A stretch of DNA of 14,204 bases from Oscillospiraceae bacterium (lineage in GTDB: Bacteria; Bacillota; Clostridia; UMGS1810), in contig JALEIO010000137.1 of assembly GCA_022769845.1 (NCBI GenBank), forward strand, positions 1 through 14,204, written 5' to 3'. This document shows, one piece after another, positions 14,199-14,204 of the stretch. Made by a program: the position numbers and the translations under genes. The notes beneath the pieces were generated by a model that was not told the DNA's origin, made no database searches, and saw only the letters and a list, made by a program, of their open reading frames with translations. The first letter of the stretch is position 1. Every line of letters begins with the position of its first letter.

Positions 14199-14204
14199 CA
14201 ACAA

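Noticed and set aside
1..14204. CRISPR array, insertion sequence, prophage or toxin-antitoxin module
   Set aside because: No regularly spaced repeats, transposase motifs, phage genes or paired small toxin-like genes are visible.

Overview
The window looks like chromosomal DNA from an anaerobic member of the Bacillota, most likely class Clostridia. Supporting signs are a SpoVG homologue, strong AGGAGG-type ribosome binding sites, AT-rich intergenic DNA with near-consensus sigma-A promoters, a soluble HdrABC iron-sulfur/flavin complex, and a Rex-type operator. I cannot name a genus. No IS element, phage gene or CRISPR array is visible.

Left half, minus strand (about 1-7530). Reading leftwards there is tRNA-Leu(CAG), then pckA (ATP-forming PEP carboxykinase) closed by a strong terminator. 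A tightly packed operon follows: a malate/lactate dehydrogenase-family gene, fumC (class II fumarase), hdrB, hdrC and hdrA, with hdrA running off the left edge. The operon has a TTGCAA-17-TATAAT promoter, and an 18-bp dyad one mismatch from the Rex consensus lies just after the predicted transcription start. PckA, the dehydrogenase (which carries the malate-type Arg in its specificity loop) and FumC would connect PEP, oxaloacetate, malate and fumarate. Co-transcription with a heterodisulfide-reductase-type complex suggests redox-controlled electron disposal or uptake linked to the C4-dicarboxylate branch. That coupling is an inference.

Middle, minus strand (7652-11415). This is a housekeeping operon: polA (DNA polymerase I with a degenerate proofreading domain), coaE (dephospho-CoA kinase, GTG start) and a small membrane-anchored lytic transglycosylase. 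A long perfect inverted repeat covers the last gene's stop codon. A clear promoter precedes polA, and a divergent promoter drives the next block.

Right part, plus strand (11570-13743). This holds an MFS transporter of unknown substrate, spoVG with a clean terminator, and a hypoxanthine/uracil-type DNA glycosylase with its own extended -10 promoter. From 13744 to about 14056 there is a gene-free stretch of different composition, packed with inverted repeats, some interleaved like a pseudoknot. It may be a dispersed repeat or a structured RNA. The window ends with tRNA-Leu(CAA) on the minus strand and its terminator.
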